The notes: generated by a model not told the origin, from the sequence alone. DNA of 64,000 nucleotides from Bombella dulcis (GCF_026385505.1 NZ_JANIDV010000003.1:62001-126000); one strand, 5' to 3'; positions 46,241-57,300 are shown, counted from the stretch's first letter. Program-made: numbers and translations.

Positions 46241-46903
46241 TCAAGGTTTTTTGCTGGATGGAGCGGGATCGGGCAGGAGGGCTTTTGCCTGCCAGCAGTA
46301 CCATGTCAGGGTGGAGCGGTGGGGGCTGAAGGAGGCCGTGGCCTCCCGCAGCTGACGGGGCGTGGGGCGGAGGGGCAGTTTTTTCAGTCTCTTCCAGCCT
46401 TCCTGCACGCCGAGGTCTCCGGCTGGCAGGACATCCGGCCTGCCGAGATGGAAGATGAGCAGCATCTCGACCGTCCATTGTCCCACGCCACGCAGGGAGG
46501 TCAGCTGCCTTATCAGCGTGGCGTCATCAAGCTGGCGGGCTTCGGTAGGGCTGGGGACAACTCCTTCAAGGCGGCCCCGGGCGATGGCCCGCAGGCTGGC
46601 AATCTTGGCCGCAGAAAGGCCGCAACGGCGCAACGTGTCATCCTCCAGAGCCAGGAGTTCCTGCGGGGCGGGCGGAGGGCCGTTTTCGTTGCGGTCTGCT
46701 CCGAGGGCGCAGAGCCGCCTGAATATGGTTCTGGCAGCAGCATTGTGGAGCTGCTGGCCGGTCACGGCCTTGATGAGCGAGGCATAAGGGGTCTGCGTCT
46801 GACTGTCGGGCGTGATCTGTTCAGGCAGGCGGCAGGGACCGGCAATGGCGATGAATGCCGCCAGATTGGCGTCCTGAGTGAAGCAGGGTGGCAGGGAGAA
46901 CAT
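46241..46903 (-). CDS. DNA-3-methyladenine glycosylase II-like (AlkA, HhH-GPD)
   Basis: A 220-residue base-excision glycosylase removing alkylated purines. The helix-hairpin-helix LTSLRGVGQWTVEMLL is at about 135-150 and the catalytic Asp is D163 in LPAGDLGVQ. The preceding VTGQQLHNAAARTIFRRL is the family entry helix pair. The ATG at 46903 is chosen: it gives normal length and a family-like start, whereas the frame to 47164 overlaps the divergent TonB gene. It complements ogt at 3788 in alkylation repair. Confidence 0.88.
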   Translation of the reverse strand: MFSLPPCFTQDANLAAFIAIAGPCRLPEQITPDSQTQTPYASLIKAVTGQQLHNAAARTIFRRLCALGADRNENGPPPAPQELLALEDDTLRRCGLSAAKIASLRAIARGRLEGVVPSPTEARQLDDATLIRQLTSLRGVGQWTVEMLLIFHLGRPDVLPAGDLGVQEGWKRLKKLPLRPTPRQLREATASFSPHRSTLTWYCWQAKALLPDPAPSSKKP

Positions 46904-46992
46904 GAAACGAACCTCGGCTATGGAATGAGGCGGGGAAGGGAAAAGGCAGTTACAGAAAAGTAAGTGGTGAGAAGGTTTCCGGTGATGACAAC

Positions 46993-48072
46993 ATGGCCCT
47001 TTCTGGGGCACAAGGGAGGGGTCATGACCCTTACCATTCTGCGCCCCTCTTTCAGCCAGCGGGTTTCCTGCCCGTGACACTGCCGGACAATGCCCCTGAT
47101 CCACGGCGTCGGGAGCGTCTGGGTGATTACGCAGCCCCGGTGGCCGGGTTGCGGACGGAGGCACGCACGCCCATGCGGCGTACGCAGGTCCTGGTGGACC
47201 CGCCTCTTATCGGGCCGCTGTTTCTGGCTGCCAGTGTTCATGGCATCGCTCTCTGGATCATGCTCCAGACCAGTGCCGCCGTGCATGGGACACCCAATGG
47301 CACGCAGCAGCCTCAGGTGGAGATGGTGTTTGATGCGCCGCCCGTCAGACACAGCATGCAGGGGCCGCCAACGCATGAGGTAGGGGGGGCCACCAGTGCC
47401 CCGGCCCCCACCACACCGGAGGAGGCCACGCCTGCCCCGCTGGAACCGACCCCGCACACGCCTTCCTCACCACAGATGACGCCTTCACCGACCGGAGAGC
47501 TGACCAATGCGGAAATGTCGGAGAAGCCGATTTCCAGGGCAGCTCCCCGTCGGCCACATCGGAGCCGTGCGACGCCGACACACCAGCATGTGACCCGCCA
47601 GAGTGAGACGAACCCGTTTGCCCATCCGATGGACCTGTCCTTTGACGGGGAGCCTGCGCCCCATCCCCGCAAACGGGGGCGGCGTGGTGGCACACGGGGG
47701 CCGGTCGATTTCTCTCTCGGGCCGCTCAGCCTGAATGGGCAGATCAATGCACCGTACAAGACGAGCAGCAGCGTCAGAGGCGTCAGCTCTGATTACGGCA
47801 GCGAGATTGACCGCTGGGTGAGGAATCACATGTTCTATCCCGACGAGGCCGTGCAGAATGGGGAGGAAGGCCCCGCCTCCGTCCATGTGGTGATTGACCG
47901 GACCGGGAAGGTCATCCGTGTGCGGCTGACGGATTCATCCAATTCCTATGCGCTGGATGCGGCAACGGCGGGGATGTTCCAGGGGGCACAGCTTCCCCCT
48001 GTTCCGCCGGACATGCAGGGGGATCATTTTGATCTGGATGTGACGATCCATTACATGCTGATCCGTCATTAG
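46993..48072 (+). CDS. TonB family protein
   Basis: An inner-membrane-anchored protein with a C-terminal TonB domain. A hydrophobic helix is at about residues 70-88 (LIGPLFLAASVHGIALWIML). A long Pro/Thr/Ala-rich periplasmic linker follows (about 105-190), then a basic stretch. The TonB box-binding domain is DRWVRNHMFYPDEAVQNGEE with VHVVIDRTGKVIRVRL. It would pass proton-motive energy to outer-membrane receptors; exbB/exbD are not nearby. The start is uncertain: ATG at 47173, after GGAGG, would put the helix near residues 10-28, more usual for TonB. Confidence 0.82.
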   Translation: MALSGAQGRGHDPYHSAPLFQPAGFLPVTLPDNAPDPRRRERLGDYAAPVAGLRTEARTPMRRTQVLVDPPLIGPLFLAASVHGIALWIMLQTSAAVHGTPNGTQQPQVEMVFDAPPVRHSMQGPPTHEVGGATSAPAPTTPEEATPAPLEPTPHTPSSPQMTPSPTGELTNAEMSEKPISRAAPRRPHRSRATPTHQHVTRQSETNPFAHPMDLSFDGEPAPHPRKRGRRGGTRGPVDFSLGPLSLNGQINAPYKTSSSVRGVSSDYGSEIDRWVRNHMFYPDEAVQNGEEGPASVHVVIDRTGKVIRVRLTDSSNSYALDAATAGMFQGAQLPPVPPDMQGDHFDLDVTIHYMLIRH

Positions 48073-48167
48073 TGGCCCGTGCTGTTCCGTCTTCCTGTGG
48101 TCATGGGCAGGAAAGGGCGTTAAGCTGTCAGGCATCGTCTAAATATTGCAGGGAAAGAGGGCTGTTC

Positions 48168-49190
48168 ATGCGCTTCTGTCGTGCGCTGCTGGTATCGGGG
48201 CTGTGCGTCCCTCTCCTCGGGCTGGGGGGCTGCCTTCAGGTTTACAGGCCATTTGCCCATAATCCGGGCAGTCAGGCCCAGCATCTTGTGCGGGACAATA
48301 TCCCTCCCGTGCGGCTGGCTGTTCCTGTCCCCGTACCGGCGAAGGCTCCGTGGCGGGCCGCCACGGCCATGTGGGCACGGGATGTGGTGATTGCTCTGGT
48401 GGGCCAGTCCATTCCGGCCGTGGCGAAGGTGCCGGAACCGGGGGACTGGTGGGTGCGTCTGGGGGCTGTCCGGGTGGAAAATGGGGGCATCCGCCCCCGC
48501 TATGCGATTGTCGGGCCGGATGGCCGGGTGAAAGCCCGTGGTTTCGGGGCCGTGATTGATGAGGAAGGCTGGCGTAGTGCTGACCCCGAGGCCCTGAATA
48601 CGGTTGCGCTGCAGATGGCTCCCGAGATTGCCCGTGAGCTGACGGAAATCCAGACACGGATGATGATGGATGACCCGAAGAGCCTCATGCACCGTTCGGC
48701 CCGCATCTGTTTTGATGGTGTCACGGGCGCGCCGGGTGATGGCAACAAGTCGCTGGCCGAAGCGTTCTACATGATGCTGCCTGATGGCCGTAACAGCGTA
48801 CAGACCACGCATGACGGGGCTGATTACATCGTGAAGACGGAAGTCAGCGTCAGACCGTCCCCGGATGCGTCCGCCCCGGATGAGGGGCCGAAGCAGCAGG
48901 TCACGATCATCTGGCATGTGCTGACCCCGCAGGGTGTGGAGGCCGGTGCGGCCACGCAGGTGCATGACGTGGCCGCACATTCGCTGGATGGCCCCTGGGC
49001 TGACGTGGCCGGTGCCGCTGCGCAGGAAGCTGCCGAGGCCGTGCGGACCATCGTCACCAACTATTCGGGACGGTCACGGAAGGCCGCCATGGCCCAGCCG
49101 GACATTGGCGGCAAGGCTTCCAAGGAAAAGGATGGCATGAAGAAGTTTGTATCGGCTCCGGATCAGGAGGGAACAGGCTCCACGAAGTGA
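48168..49190 (+). CDS. Outer/inner membrane lipoprotein of unknown function
   Basis: A 340-residue lipoprotein with a clear lipobox (LLGLGGC, Cys at about residue 22). It starts at the ATG at 48168 after AGGGAAAGAGGG. The mature part has no domain I recognise; it holds two longer segments with regular beta-alternation (VKTEVSVRPS..., QQVTIIWHVLTPQGVEAGAA) and a Lys-rich C-terminus. An earlier in-frame ATG at 48072 would hide the lipobox. It is 95 bases after the TonB-like gene on the same strand, so a joint envelope role is possible but unproven. Confidence 0.72.
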   Translation: MRFCRALLVSGLCVPLLGLGGCLQVYRPFAHNPGSQAQHLVRDNIPPVRLAVPVPVPAKAPWRAATAMWARDVVIALVGQSIPAVAKVPEPGDWWVRLGAVRVENGGIRPRYAIVGPDGRVKARGFGAVIDEEGWRSADPEALNTVALQMAPEIARELTEIQTRMMMDDPKSLMHRSARICFDGVTGAPGDGNKSLAEAFYMMLPDGRNSVQTTHDGADYIVKTEVSVRPSPDASAPDEGPKQQVTIIWHVLTPQGVEAGAATQVHDVAAHSLDGPWADVAGAAAQEAAEAVRTIVTNYSGRSRKAAMAQPDIGGKASKEKDGMKKFVSAPDQEGTGSTK

Positions 49191-49307
49191 GGGGATGCGG
49201 GGCTGGGAGTGCATCCGTCTTTTCCACGGGAACAGTGGATGTTCCGACAGGTCCTTTCAGGACGGGGCTGGTAGGAATAGACAGGGGCAGGCAATCAACT
49301 TATAGAC

Positions 49308-50889
49308 ATGAAGACCATGTAATAAATGGATTGCCATACGCCTCTTTACTCTGGAAACAGCTCTGATCCTGTGCGCATTCGTCCATTGCTCATCTGCATC
49401 TGCCAAAATCTATCATCCTGATTTTGACTGTACCCATGTAAACAGGGATGAACCGGCCCAGTTTCTTTTCTGTTTGGATTCTGAAGCCGCAAAAAGTGAA
49501 TTGGTGCTGGATCAGGCCTATTATGCCCTGCGGCATCAGAGTCCTGTCTATCTTCATTCGCAGCTCAAGGCTGAGCTTGTCCGTGACCTTGAACCCGTGC
49601 AGGACTGTTTCCCTGCGGATGGAATTTATGGTGAAAGCCTCGCTGCCTGTTATCAGCGGATCGTGGGGCAGCTCGCGGACCGCTACCGGGCACGGTTGAC
49701 AGGTAGGGCGCATGAGGAAGCTGTCCGTCCGATTGATGCCCATATCGTCTTACAGAAGAGACTGAGGGACCTTGGCTATCTGTCCTCCAGTCTGACGCCT
49801 GATGGTGTTTACGGGGAGACGACCCGAGAGGGCATCCTGCGCTGGCAGGAGAAGATGGCCCGGCCTCATCAGGATGGTTTTCTGGGGGATGGCGATGCCG
49901 GGATGCTGATGTCAGGGCCGGTGGCTGCTTCTTTCCCGACTGACGGGGAGGCCGGGGCGGAGCGTGACGTGCCTTCCGGACAGGAAGAAACTATGCGTTC
50001 TCCGGAGGGAGACCCGTCGCAGGGACAGGGCGTGGCTGATGTTGTCCATAGCGTTCTGGAGTCGCTGGTCCATCTGTGGAATGTGGCCCTTCATGTGGCT
50101 GGAGCGGACCTGGCTGCCCTGTGGAAACTGATACTGCCTTTCCTCCTGATGCCTCTCAGGCTGGCTGGCGTGTTCGGGGACATTGTTGAAGCCCTGTTCA
50201 GCATGAAGCTGCTTCTGGTCCCGGTTGTCGGTCTGCTCTTCTACCTGCGGCTGCGTGCCAGAATGAATGGAAAGGTGGGATTCTCGTCAGCCAGAGAGAA
50301 GGACTGCTATGAAAAGGTAGGCATGTTGTGGGCTGGCTGGGTCAGGGAACTGGATATTGCCGGTGGGGAAACGCTGCTGGAGCTGCTCGTCGAGCGTCGC
50401 CTCAGGAGCGCATTCCAGTTTCTGAAGAGTCTTGTCAGACCGATAAAAAGCGGGACGAGCCGGACCGTGCTGGAAGAACTGGGCAGGGGGCAGACGTGGC
50501 AGGATTTTTACAGATGTTCTGTTCATGTGCATGGCCTTTTGCAGCAGGTGGCGAAAGCGGGAGAAGCCAGAACAAGACGGCAGCAGGACCAGAAACGGGC
50601 TGAAGAGGCGGAGACGGAAAGACGGCGGCAGGAGCAGGCCCGCCGTCAGAATCAGCAGCGTTCCGGATCGTCTTCAGGAGGCAGTGGCAGCAGGGCGTGG
50701 CATGTCGTGCTGGAAGTGTCGGAGAAAGCTTCGAGAGAGGAGATCATCCTGGCCTACAGGCGGCTCATCAAGCAGCATCATCCGGACCGTTTCGCCCATG
50801 TCGGGGGAGCAGCCTATGAAAAAGCCGTTCGCCGGACGGCAGAGATCACGCAGGCTTTCCAGTATGTAAAACAGTATCGGCGTTTCTAG
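49308..50889 (+). CDS. Envelope protein with peptidoglycan-binding-like part and C-terminal J domain; start disrupted
   Basis: The long frame has its first usual start (TTG) at 49474, but in-frame sequence upstream reads a signal peptide (IRLFTLETALILCAFVHCSS then ASAK) and YHPDFDC, like LprI-type lysozyme-inhibitor starts. ATG codons at 49308 and 49317 join it only if T49320 is removed, giving MKTMNKW, so the start has a one-base insertion. Counting from 49474, a peptidoglycan-binding-like repeat (LQKRLRDLGYL, DGVYGETTREGILRWQ) is at 93-125, one or two membrane segments at 212-260, a charged coiled coil at 365-400, and a J domain with HPD (IKQHHPDRFAH) at the end. It may link the cell wall to DnaK. 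Function is inferred. Confidence 0.75.
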
Positions 50890-51049
50890 TCTTCTCTCCA
50901 GAAAAGAACAGGTCAGGTCTCTGGATGGTAAATGGAAGGTAAATTTATCATGCTATGGCCTGCCCGCTGGAAGATCATGACATTAATCGGGCGGGCTGAT
51001 AGAAGGGGCTGTATCGCTTCTTACTGTCCTTCTATGAAAAGTATCCCTC

Positions 51050-51985
51050 ATGAAGATCGTTGCTTGTAACAGTAACCTGCCCCTGGCTCAGGCTGTGGCC
51101 GCCGAGCTGGGAATCCCCTTGTGCAAGACATCCATCCGCCGGTTTGCTGATGGTGAGGTATTTGTCGAAATTCAGGAGAATGTACGTGGGGAGGACATGT
51201 TCGTCCTTCAGAGCACCTGCACACCGACCAACGATCATCTGATGGAGCTTCTTGTCGTGCTGGATGCCCTGCGACGTGGGTCCGCACGGCGTGTCACGGC
51301 TGTGATGCCCTATTTCGGCTATGCCCGTCAGGACCGTAAATCCGGCCCCCGTACGCCCATCAGTGCCAAGCTGGTGGCCAACCTGCTGACGGAAGCCGGT
51401 GCCAACCGCATCCTGACGATGGACCTGCATGCCATGCAGATTCAGGGTTTCTTTGACATTCCCACGGACAATCTCTACGCGGCCCCGCTTTTCGTGAAGG
51501 ACCTGACAAGCCGCCATCCTGACCCTGAGAAGCTGATGATCGTGTCCCCGGATGTAGGGGGTGTGGTACGTGCCCGTCAGCTGGCCCGCAGACTGAATGT
51601 TGATCTGGCCATCATCGACAAACGCCGTGAGCGGGCCGGTGTTTCTGAAGTGATGAACGTGATTGGTGACGTGTCAGGCCGTTTCTGTGTCCTGGTGGAT
51701 GACATCATTGACAGTGGCGGGTCGCTCTGCAATGCGGCTGAGGCCCTGATGAAACACGGGGCTGCCGGTGTGGAAGCGTACGTCACGCATGGCGTGCTGA
51801 CGGGTAATGCGTGTGAACGGGTGCAGAACAGCCCGCTTTCCATGCTGACCCTGACGGACAGCATTCCGGAGACGGAAGAGCTGAAGGCGGCCTCCAATAT
51901 CCGGCAGATTTCCACGGCGGATCTTCTGGCCCGTGCCATCCGGGCCGTGGCGGATGAAAGCTCCGTTTCTACACTTTTTGACTGA
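51050..51985 (+). CDS. prs: Ribose-phosphate pyrophosphokinase
   Basis: Makes PRPP from ribose-5-phosphate and ATP for nucleotide, His and Trp synthesis. The 311-residue length is standard. Motifs include [32 protein letters not shown] (ATP flexible loop), [19 protein letters not shown] and the PRPP loop [20 protein letters not shown]. It stands alone, 160 bases after the J-domain gene. Confidence 0.97.
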   Translation: MKIVACNSNLPLAQAVAAELGIPLCKTSIRRFADGEVFVEIQENVRGEDMFVLQSTCTPTNDHLMELLVVLDALRRGSARRVTAVMPYFGYARQDRKSGPRTPISAKLVANLLTEAGANRILTMDLHAMQIQGFFDIPTDNLYAAPLFVKDLTSRHPDPEKLMIVSPDVGGVVRARQLARRLNVDLAIIDKRRERAGVSEVMNVIGDVSGRFCVLVDDIIDSGGSLCNAAEALMKHGAAGVEAYVTHGVLTGNACERVQNSPLSMLTLTDSIPETEELKAASNIRQISTADLLARAIRAVADESSVSTLFD

Positions 51986-52078
51986 AGTTGCTCTGGTGGC
52001 GGGGGCTGAAGGGCTGTCTGCCCCGGGCCGGGCTGGTATTGTCTCCCCTGTGAACGGGATTTTGGGAGAGGTTAGAAT

Positions 52079-52675
52079 ATGACACAGCTTCGTGCAGAAC
52101 CATTCTGGTTCCTCCGTCATGGTGAGACGGACTGGAATGCCCGTCATCTCTCTCAGGGGCGGACGGACATTCCCCTGAACGAGACCGGGCTGACGCAGGC
52201 TCGTCTTGCCGGCAAACAGCTGGCGGAACTGTTCGAAAAAGGGGCACGGCCTTTCACGCATATTGTGGCGTCCCCGCTGAAGCGGGCATTTGTCACGGCG
52301 GAGCATGTACGGGATGCCATTCGTGAACGGACAGGCGTCACGCTGCCACTGACGCATGATGCTGATTTGCAGGAAGTCAGCTTCGGTGTGCAGGAAGGCA
52401 AGCCGATGGGTGACTGGTACAATACATGGATTGATGGAACCTTCGTCCCGGAAAAGGGAGAGGATTTCGTCACGCTGAAGACCCGTGGCATTCAGGCCCT
52501 GAACCGGGCACATGAGGCTGGTGAAGGGGCACCGCTGATCGTGGCTCATGGTGCCCTGTTCCGTGGGCTGCGGGCCGCAATGGGACTGGAAATCAATGTC
52601 CGTTTGCCGAATGCCATGCCGCTGAAGGCCTCTCCGGAGGAAGAAGGCTGGGTACTGAAACTGCTCTCTGCCTGA
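52079..52675 (+). CDS. Histidine phosphatase family protein
   Basis: A 198-residue phosphoglycerate-mutase-like protein. The catalytic motif is FLRHGETDWNARHLSQGRTD (His at about 14), the second Arg is in VASPLKRAFVTAEH, the acid residue is in LQEVSFGVQEG, and the second His is in LIVAHGALFRGL. This is closer to canonical RHG phosphatases than the copy at 14481. The C-terminus is short. Substrate unknown. A bidirectional terminator follows. Confidence 0.9.
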   Translation: MTQLRAEPFWFLRHGETDWNARHLSQGRTDIPLNETGLTQARLAGKQLAELFEKGARPFTHIVASPLKRAFVTAEHVRDAIRERTGVTLPLTHDADLQEVSFGVQEGKPMGDWYNTWIDGTFVPEKGEDFVTLKTRGIQALNRAHEAGEGAPLIVAHGALFRGLRAAMGLEINVRLPNAMPLKASPEEEGWVLKLLSA

Positions 52676-52690
52676 TGGACGTGGCATCAT

Positions 52691-52730
52691 AAAAAAGGCC
52701 GCTCCCTGTTTCAGGTGAGCGGCCTTTTTT
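52691..52730. terminator. Bidirectional terminator
   Basis: AAAAAAGGCCGCTC / GAGCGGCCTTTTTT, a 14-base inverted repeat with an inner CCTG/CAGG pair and a T-run on each strand. It separates the histidine phosphatase gene from the convergent RND efflux operon and can serve both. Confidence 0.92.
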
Positions 52731-52759
52731 ATGTCGGAATGGTCTCTGATCCTGTCAGA

Positions 52760-54337
52760 TCACCACGGCACCAGCGTGGTGGAGAGACGTTTGGCATCCT
52801 TGGGGCTGACGCCGAGGTCATTGCGGTTCCACCAGCCACCACCGAGGGCCTGAAAGAGACCAACCGTGTCAGAAAGGCGGGTAACCTTGTCCTGCGCCAC
52901 GGATATCTGGTCCTGTGCAACAGCCATGCGTGCCTGTGCCACGTCAAGCTGACTGTTGTCTCCCAGCCTGTGCTGGGCTTCGGCAATGCGGAGGGCCTGT
53001 GTGGCGGCTTCAAGGCCGTTCTGGTCGGCGATGAGCGTGTTACCGTCCAGCTCCACGGCATGGAGGCTGTCCGCCACGTCACTGACGGCTGAAAGAATGG
53101 CCGCCTTGTAGTAGTCTTTGGCCTGTTCATAATTGGCCTTGGCTTCACGCTGGGCATGAAGCAGGGACCCGCCCTGGAAGATGGGCTGCGTGACGGTGGC
53201 GGCCAGCATCCAGTTGCCCATGCCGGGCTTGAACATCTTGCTCATGCTGTCAACGGCTTCACCCGGCAGGGCACTCAGCTGCACGTTGGGGAGGCGGTTG
53301 GCAATGGCGATCCCCAGCTGGGCACCGGCAGAGCGGATCTGCGCCTGGGCAGAGGCAATGTCGGGCCGCTGCGCAAGGAGCTGTGCCGGGACTGAAAGCG
53401 GCAGCTGCTGTGGAAGCGTGAAGTCTTTCAGCTCAAAGATGGGCATGTCCGCATTGGGGCTGAGACCGACCAGCGTGGCCAGCTGGTCCCGTGTCTGAGC
53501 CAGCTGGGTCCGTAGCGGGGGGAGATCAGCCTGTAGCTGCGCAAGGGAATCCCGCAGGACGAACTGACTCATGCGGGACTGGTCGCCCAGCCCGACCTGT
53601 TTCTGGTTGATGCGGACCATGGTCGTCTGCTGGGCGATCAGGGCTTCCTTGGCCCTGATCTGTTCACGCAGGCCAGCTTCCGTAATGGCCGTGTTGACGA
53701 TGTTGGAAATCATCGTCAGGGTCGTGGCTTCCAGCTGGAAACGCTGGATATCCGCCTGTGCCTTGGCATTGCGAATGGCCAGCCGCATCCCGCCCCAGAG
53801 GTCCGGCACATAACCGACGTTCAGCTGGGCCGTATGCAGGTTATAGAGCCACTCGTTGCTGTTCGGGACGGGTGAGAGGGCTTTGGACGTCTTGTTTCGT
53901 GTCGGGATGAACTGGGCTGAAATGCTGGGGTAAAGCGAAGCCCCTTCCACCCTGCGCTGTTCCCACGCTGCCCGCAGGCCAGCCTGCATGGCCTTCAGGG
54001 TCTGGTTGTTGGTCAGGGACAGTTCGACAAGCTGGTTGAGGCGGGGATTCTGGAAGGCCTCCCACCATTTGCCAGACACGTCTGCTCCGGAGACGAAGTG
54101 CTGCCGCCGCAGGAGGCTGTCCCGTGTCCTGTCTCGTCCCCCTTCGGACTGTGTGATGCTGTTCTGGCTGTAGCCCGTTTTGGCAGGCAGGGGCGGAATG
54201 TCCTTGGGAGAAGGCCCGACGATGCAGCCGCCCAGCCCCACGGCCAGTCCGCCAATCAGTGCGCTGGCGAGCAGCAGGGAGGACCGCAGCCGCAGGGCCG
54301 CAGGGCATCGCCGGAAGAGCGTGGAACGCTGTGTCAT
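52760..54337 (-). CDS. RND efflux outer-membrane factor (NodT/OprM family lipoprotein)
   Basis: A 525-residue TolC-like channel. The N-terminus has a lipobox (GLAVGLGGC) after a hydrophobic signal, then the GKWWEAFQNPRLNQLVE-type opening. Two OEP repeats follow, with long helices such as LAQTRDQLATLVGLSPNADM and RQAEAKANYEQAKDYY-like stretches (REAKANYEQAKDYYKAAI). It is third in the leftward operon MFP-pump-OMF, starting one base after the pump stop. It forms the exit duct for the CzcA-type complex. Confidence 0.92.
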   Translation of the reverse strand: MTQRSTLFRRCPAALRLRSSLLLASALIGGLAVGLGGCIVGPSPKDIPPLPAKTGYSQNSITQSEGGRDRTRDSLLRRQHFVSGADVSGKWWEAFQNPRLNQLVELSLTNNQTLKAMQAGLRAAWEQRRVEGASLYPSISAQFIPTRNKTSKALSPVPNSNEWLYNLHTAQLNVGYVPDLWGGMRLAIRNAKAQADIQRFQLEATTLTMISNIVNTAITEAGLREQIRAKEALIAQQTTMVRINQKQVGLGDQSRMSQFVLRDSLAQLQADLPPLRTQLAQTRDQLATLVGLSPNADMPIFELKDFTLPQQLPLSVPAQLLAQRPDIASAQAQIRSAGAQLGIAIANRLPNVQLSALPGEAVDSMSKMFKPGMGNWMLAATVTQPIFQGGSLLHAQREAKANYEQAKDYYKAAILSAVSDVADSLHAVELDGNTLIADQNGLEAATQALRIAEAQHRLGDNSQLDVAQARMAVAQDQISVAQDKVTRLSDTVGLFQALGGGWWNRNDLGVSPKDAKRLSTTLVPW

Positions 54338-54338
54338 G

Positions 54339-57300
54339 TCAGGCCTCCTGCGTCTTCTTGCCAGGCCGGCGCATGACCCATTCTTCCAGCCGGCAGAAGC
54401 AGACAGGCAGGATGAAAAGGGTCAGCAGGGTGGCAATGCCCAGCCCGCCCACGACCACGGTTGCCAGCCCACGCTGGACGTCGGTGCCCACACCCGTGGC
54501 CATGGCGGCAGGCAGCATGCCGACACTGGCCACGGTGGCGGTCATCAGCACGGGGCGGAAACGTTCCGTTGCCCCGAGCCGGGTGGCTTCCCGTATGTCC
54601 CCGCCTTCCCTGATATGGCGGTTGATGTTGGACACCATGATGATTCCGTTCTGGATGGCCACGCCGAACAGCGCAATGAACCCGACGGCCGTGGCGATGT
54701 TGAGGGTCTCGGCCTGCATGTGCAGGGCGATCAGCCCGCCCAGAGCGGCAAGGGGCACGATGCCGATGATGAGCAGCGCATGGCGGAACTTCTGGAATTC
54801 CGCATAGAGCAGCCCCAGCATGACGGCGAACATGACACCCAGAGCGGCCACAAGCCGGACCTGGGCGTGCTGTGCTTCCTGGAAGGTCCCGGCCCATTCG
54901 ATGCGGAATTTCTGATGATCGTAATGGACATTCTGGTCGATGAGCTTCTGGGCGTCATCAAGATACTGGGACATGGGCCGGTTGCCGTTATCCACCTGGA
55001 GCGTGATCTGCCGTTCACCCATTTCATGGGCGATGCTGCTCTCACCCATCTGGAGGCGGATGCGGGCGATCTCGGCCAGAGGGATGGCACTGCCATCGCT
55101 CGTGATCATGGGGATCTGCCCCAGAAGCTGGAGGTTGGAGCGTTGCGTGTTGTCGACACGCAGCGTGGCGTTATAGAAGCGGTCCCCCTCGATCACGCTG
55201 GTCAGCGGTTCATCACCGATGGCACTGTTGATGACATCCGTCACGTCATTGATGCTGATGCCATAGCGGGCCGCTTTCAGGCGGTCCGGTGTAATCTCGA
55301 TCTGTGGAATCTTGGGTTCCTGAAAGATGTCAGCCTGTACGGTGCCTCTGACACGCCAGAGCTGCTCGACCACTTTCTGGCCGAGTACACGCAGGCCGGA
55401 AAGGTCATCACCATAGATGCGCATGACCAGCGGGCTGTGCGCCCCGCCCAGCTGGTCACTGAGATTGTCTTCGATCGGCTGGCTGATGGAGAAGGAGATG
55501 CCGGCGATCCTGTTCAGGCGGGCACGGAGCTTCGTGATGAATTCCGCCTTGGTTTCGCCATGTGCCCACTGGCTGTAAGGCGTCAGGCCGACGGGCATCT
55601 CGATGTGAGAGGGAGTCCAGGGGTCCGTTCCGTCATCCGAGCGGCCAAGCTGCGTGATGGCGTAGGAGGTTTCCGGGAATTCACGCACGGCGCGGCGGAT
55701 TTCCGTGGCCTTCTCCTGCCCTTTTTCCAGGGAGATGCCTGTCGGCATCTGTATCTGGAGCCAGAGGGCACCTTCATCGAGGTCCGGCAGGAATTCCCGG
55801 CCGGTCGTGACACCCAGGGCAATGACCGTCACCAGAGCCAGCCCCGCACTGATGAAGGGGATGACGGGATAGTCAAGCAGATGGCGGAGCAGGCCATCAT
55901 AATGTCTGTGCAGCCAGTCCAGCGGCTTGTTGTGCCAGATGGGCCGTGGCTTGCGCAGGGCCAGAAAGGACATGGTGGGGGTCAGGGCCAGGGCGCAGAG
56001 CAGGGCACCCAGCAGGGCGAAGCTGACGGTCCAGGCCATCGGGCGGAAGATTTTGGCCTCGCTGCCTTCAAAGGCGAAAAGCGGGCTGTAGGCCACCACG
56101 ATGATGATGGTGGAGGTAAAGATGGCCCGCCCGGCACGGCGGGTGATGGCCAGAATGTCCGTCTGGTTCAGCGGGAGGGTGGGATGTTCCTCCCGGTGAC
56201 GGAGGATGACTTCGGTGATGACGATGGCCCCGTCAACGATCACGCCAAAATCCACGGCCCCGAGAGAGAACAGGTTGGCGGCCATGCCGCAGGCCCGCAT
56301 GAGGATGAAGGCGAATGAGAGGGCGAAGGGAATGGTCACGGCCGTGATGGCGGCACTGCGTGGCGAACCGAGGAAGAAGGTGAGAATGACCAGCACGAGG
56401 CCGATCCCTTCCAGAATGGTTTCGCTGACCTTGTCGGTGGTGGATTTTACGAGGTTGTCACGGTCAAGATAGGGAACGATGCGGATATGTCTGGGCTTGA
56501 GCTGTTCCTGAAGCTTGTCGACCGCAGCATGGAGGTCATCCAGCACCTGTGAGGGGTTGGCTCCACGCAGCATCGTCACGACACCCTCGATCGTGTCGGG
56601 GTTGCCATTCTTGCCCAGCATCCCTTCACGGACCTGATGGCCGAATTCAATCCGTCCCAGCTCGGAGAGGAAGATGGGCACACCATCATGATGGCCGATG
56701 ACCGTGTTGCGCATGTCATCCAGAGAGTGAATCTGTCCCACGCCACGGATGATGTAGGACTGCTCGCCACGGGTGACACGGCCACCGCCAGCATTGGCAT
56801 TGCTGTTGCGGATGGCATTCATCACGTCACTTATGCTGATGCTGTAACGGATGAGAGCGTTGGGGTCGAGGATCAGCTGATATTCCCGGGTGAACCCGCC
56901 GAAATTGTCGATGTTCACCACGCCGGGCACCCGCTGGAGGGTGGGGATGATTTCCCATCTCTGGACATCGGAGATGGTCATGAGGTCCCGGTCGTCCGAT
57001 TCCACCGTGTAGCGGTAGATTTCCCCGCTGGCACCGGAGATGGGACCGAGGGACGGCTGGGCACCGCCCGTCAGCTGGAGGCCGTCAAGCTGGCTCTGGA
57101 CCAGCTGCCGGGCACGGTAGATGTCCGTCCCGTCTTTAAAGATGAGTGTGATCAGCGAGAGGCCGAATGTCGTGCTGGACCGGCTCTCCACCACACCGGG
57201 GACGGCGGCCAGTTCACGCTCGACAGGCGTCGTGACCTGATGCTCCATCTCTTCGGCAGCAAGACCGTTGACCTGCGTCGTCACCAGGACACTGGCAGGG

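Noticed and set aside
54180..56318. A 712-codon plus-strand frame
   Set aside because: It is antisense to the CzcA-type pump and shows low-complexity Gly/Asp/His composition, not a protein family.
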